Made by a program: the position numbers and the translations under genes. A DNA stretch of 64,000 nucleotides, from contig VZSF01008505.1 in NCBI GenBank assembly GCA_013398295.1, forward strand, positions 62,001 through 126,000, in the 5' to 3' direction. Source of the DNA: Chionis minor. Its lineage: Eukaryota; Chordata; Aves; Charadriiformes; Chionididae. The notes beneath the pieces were generated by a model that saw nothing but the letters and a program-made list of their open reading frames with translations, did not search any database and had not been told where the DNA came from. Of this stretch, positions 63,721 through 64,000 are shown in pieces; position 1 is the first letter of the stretch, and every line of letters begins with the position of its first letter.

Positions 63721-64000
63721 ATTTTTTCTCTTCTTGAAAAAAACAGTTCTAATCCTTGCATTAGATTATTAAAAAAATATTATAAAAAGGGGGGATGGCG
63801 GTGTGTGTGTAAGCTACTGTTCCCTGTCTGAACAAAGTCTGCGTTTTCATTGTGTTGCCACAAGGATGGGGTTCCTTGATTGTACGTTGCTGTGCAAGAG
63901 CTGAAAAATGAGAGATGTCAAATGAGTCTTGACTTTACCTTTTGCTGCTGACCAGTGACAGAAGGGGGGGAAGAATTTAAAATCAGTAAGGCCATAGGTC

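Larger units (their letters stand above)
43622..64000 (+). other. DNM3: DNM3 intron, 5' part (downstream of microexon)
   Basis: The intron begins with gtaagt and runs off the window. The next dynamin exon (linker and start of the effector domain, expected to read like AENDENG...FSMDPQLERQVE) was looked for and not seen, so the intron exceeds 20 kb. It has an undetermined base at 44433. Named contents are an A-rich tract (54488-54548), antisense CR1 pieces (50562-50620 and 50788-51577), an antisense LTR-like block (about 57330-57960), a G/T-rich tract (59346-59432), a possible LINE relic (about 60778-60860) and a SINE-like relic (63436-63720). Open frames at 45434-45781, 55116-55484, 56528-56923 and 57912-58331 show no family resemblance. 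I see nothing nameable in 43.7-50.5 kb or 51.7-54.4 kb. Confidence 0.8.

Noticed and set aside
43622..64000. Next DNM3 exon (linker and start of the effector domain)
   Set aside because: Searched by eye for codons of AENDENG, SMDPQLERQ and NLVDSYM on the + strand; none found, so it is taken to lie beyond the window.

Overview
The window reads as vertebrate, most likely bird, nuclear DNA. It is AT-leaning, intron-dominated sequence with no bacterial-style gene packing. It carries truncated CR1 LINEs whose 3' ends have the sauropsid signature (an 'attctgtgat'-type terminal repeat, seen on either strand). The only protein-coding gene I can support is DNM3 (dynamin-3), transcribed on the + strand and running off both ends of the window. 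A crocodilian or turtle origin cannot be excluded from sequence alone.

Layout. 1-27595 is the end of a long phase-0 DNM3 intron. 27596-27705 is an exon coding for the middle of the dynamin pleckstrin-homology (PH) domain. 27706-39629 is an 11.9 kb intron containing a 5'-truncated sense CR1 (34658-35332). 39630-39741 is the exon finishing the PH domain, including its C-terminal helix. 39742-43609 is a 3.9 kb intron. 43610-43621 is a 12-nt microexon candidate (Gly-Asn-Asn-Arg) with canonical splice sites and the pyrimidine-tract-plus-UGC arrangement typical of neural microexons. 43622-64000 is the start of the next intron. It holds two antisense CR1 pieces (50562-50620, 50788-51577), an antisense LTR-like block (about 57330-57960), a probable old LINE 3' relic (about 60778-60860) and a tRNA-derived SINE-like relic near the right edge (63436-63720).

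How the parts fit. The three coding pieces join in one frame: phase 2 between the PH exons, phase 0 on both sides of the microexon. They encode the C-terminal two thirds of the membrane-binding PH domain plus the first residues of the linker to the GTPase effector domain. Including or skipping the microexon keeps the frame, so its expected effect is to insert or remove four residues just after the PH domain. The preceding PH exon and the following exon (start of the linker and GED) were not found and must lie outside.

I found no convincing second gene, no miRNA and no undescribed system. The item most worth checking is the microexon and its upstream control sequence. Secondary items are a cluster of competing hairpins at 20294-20385, the LTR-like block with its stem-loop, and the relic retroelements. 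Most open reading frames longer than 60 codons look like chance openings or CR1 coding remnants. No searches were run; all identifications are from reading the sequence and recalled family knowledge.
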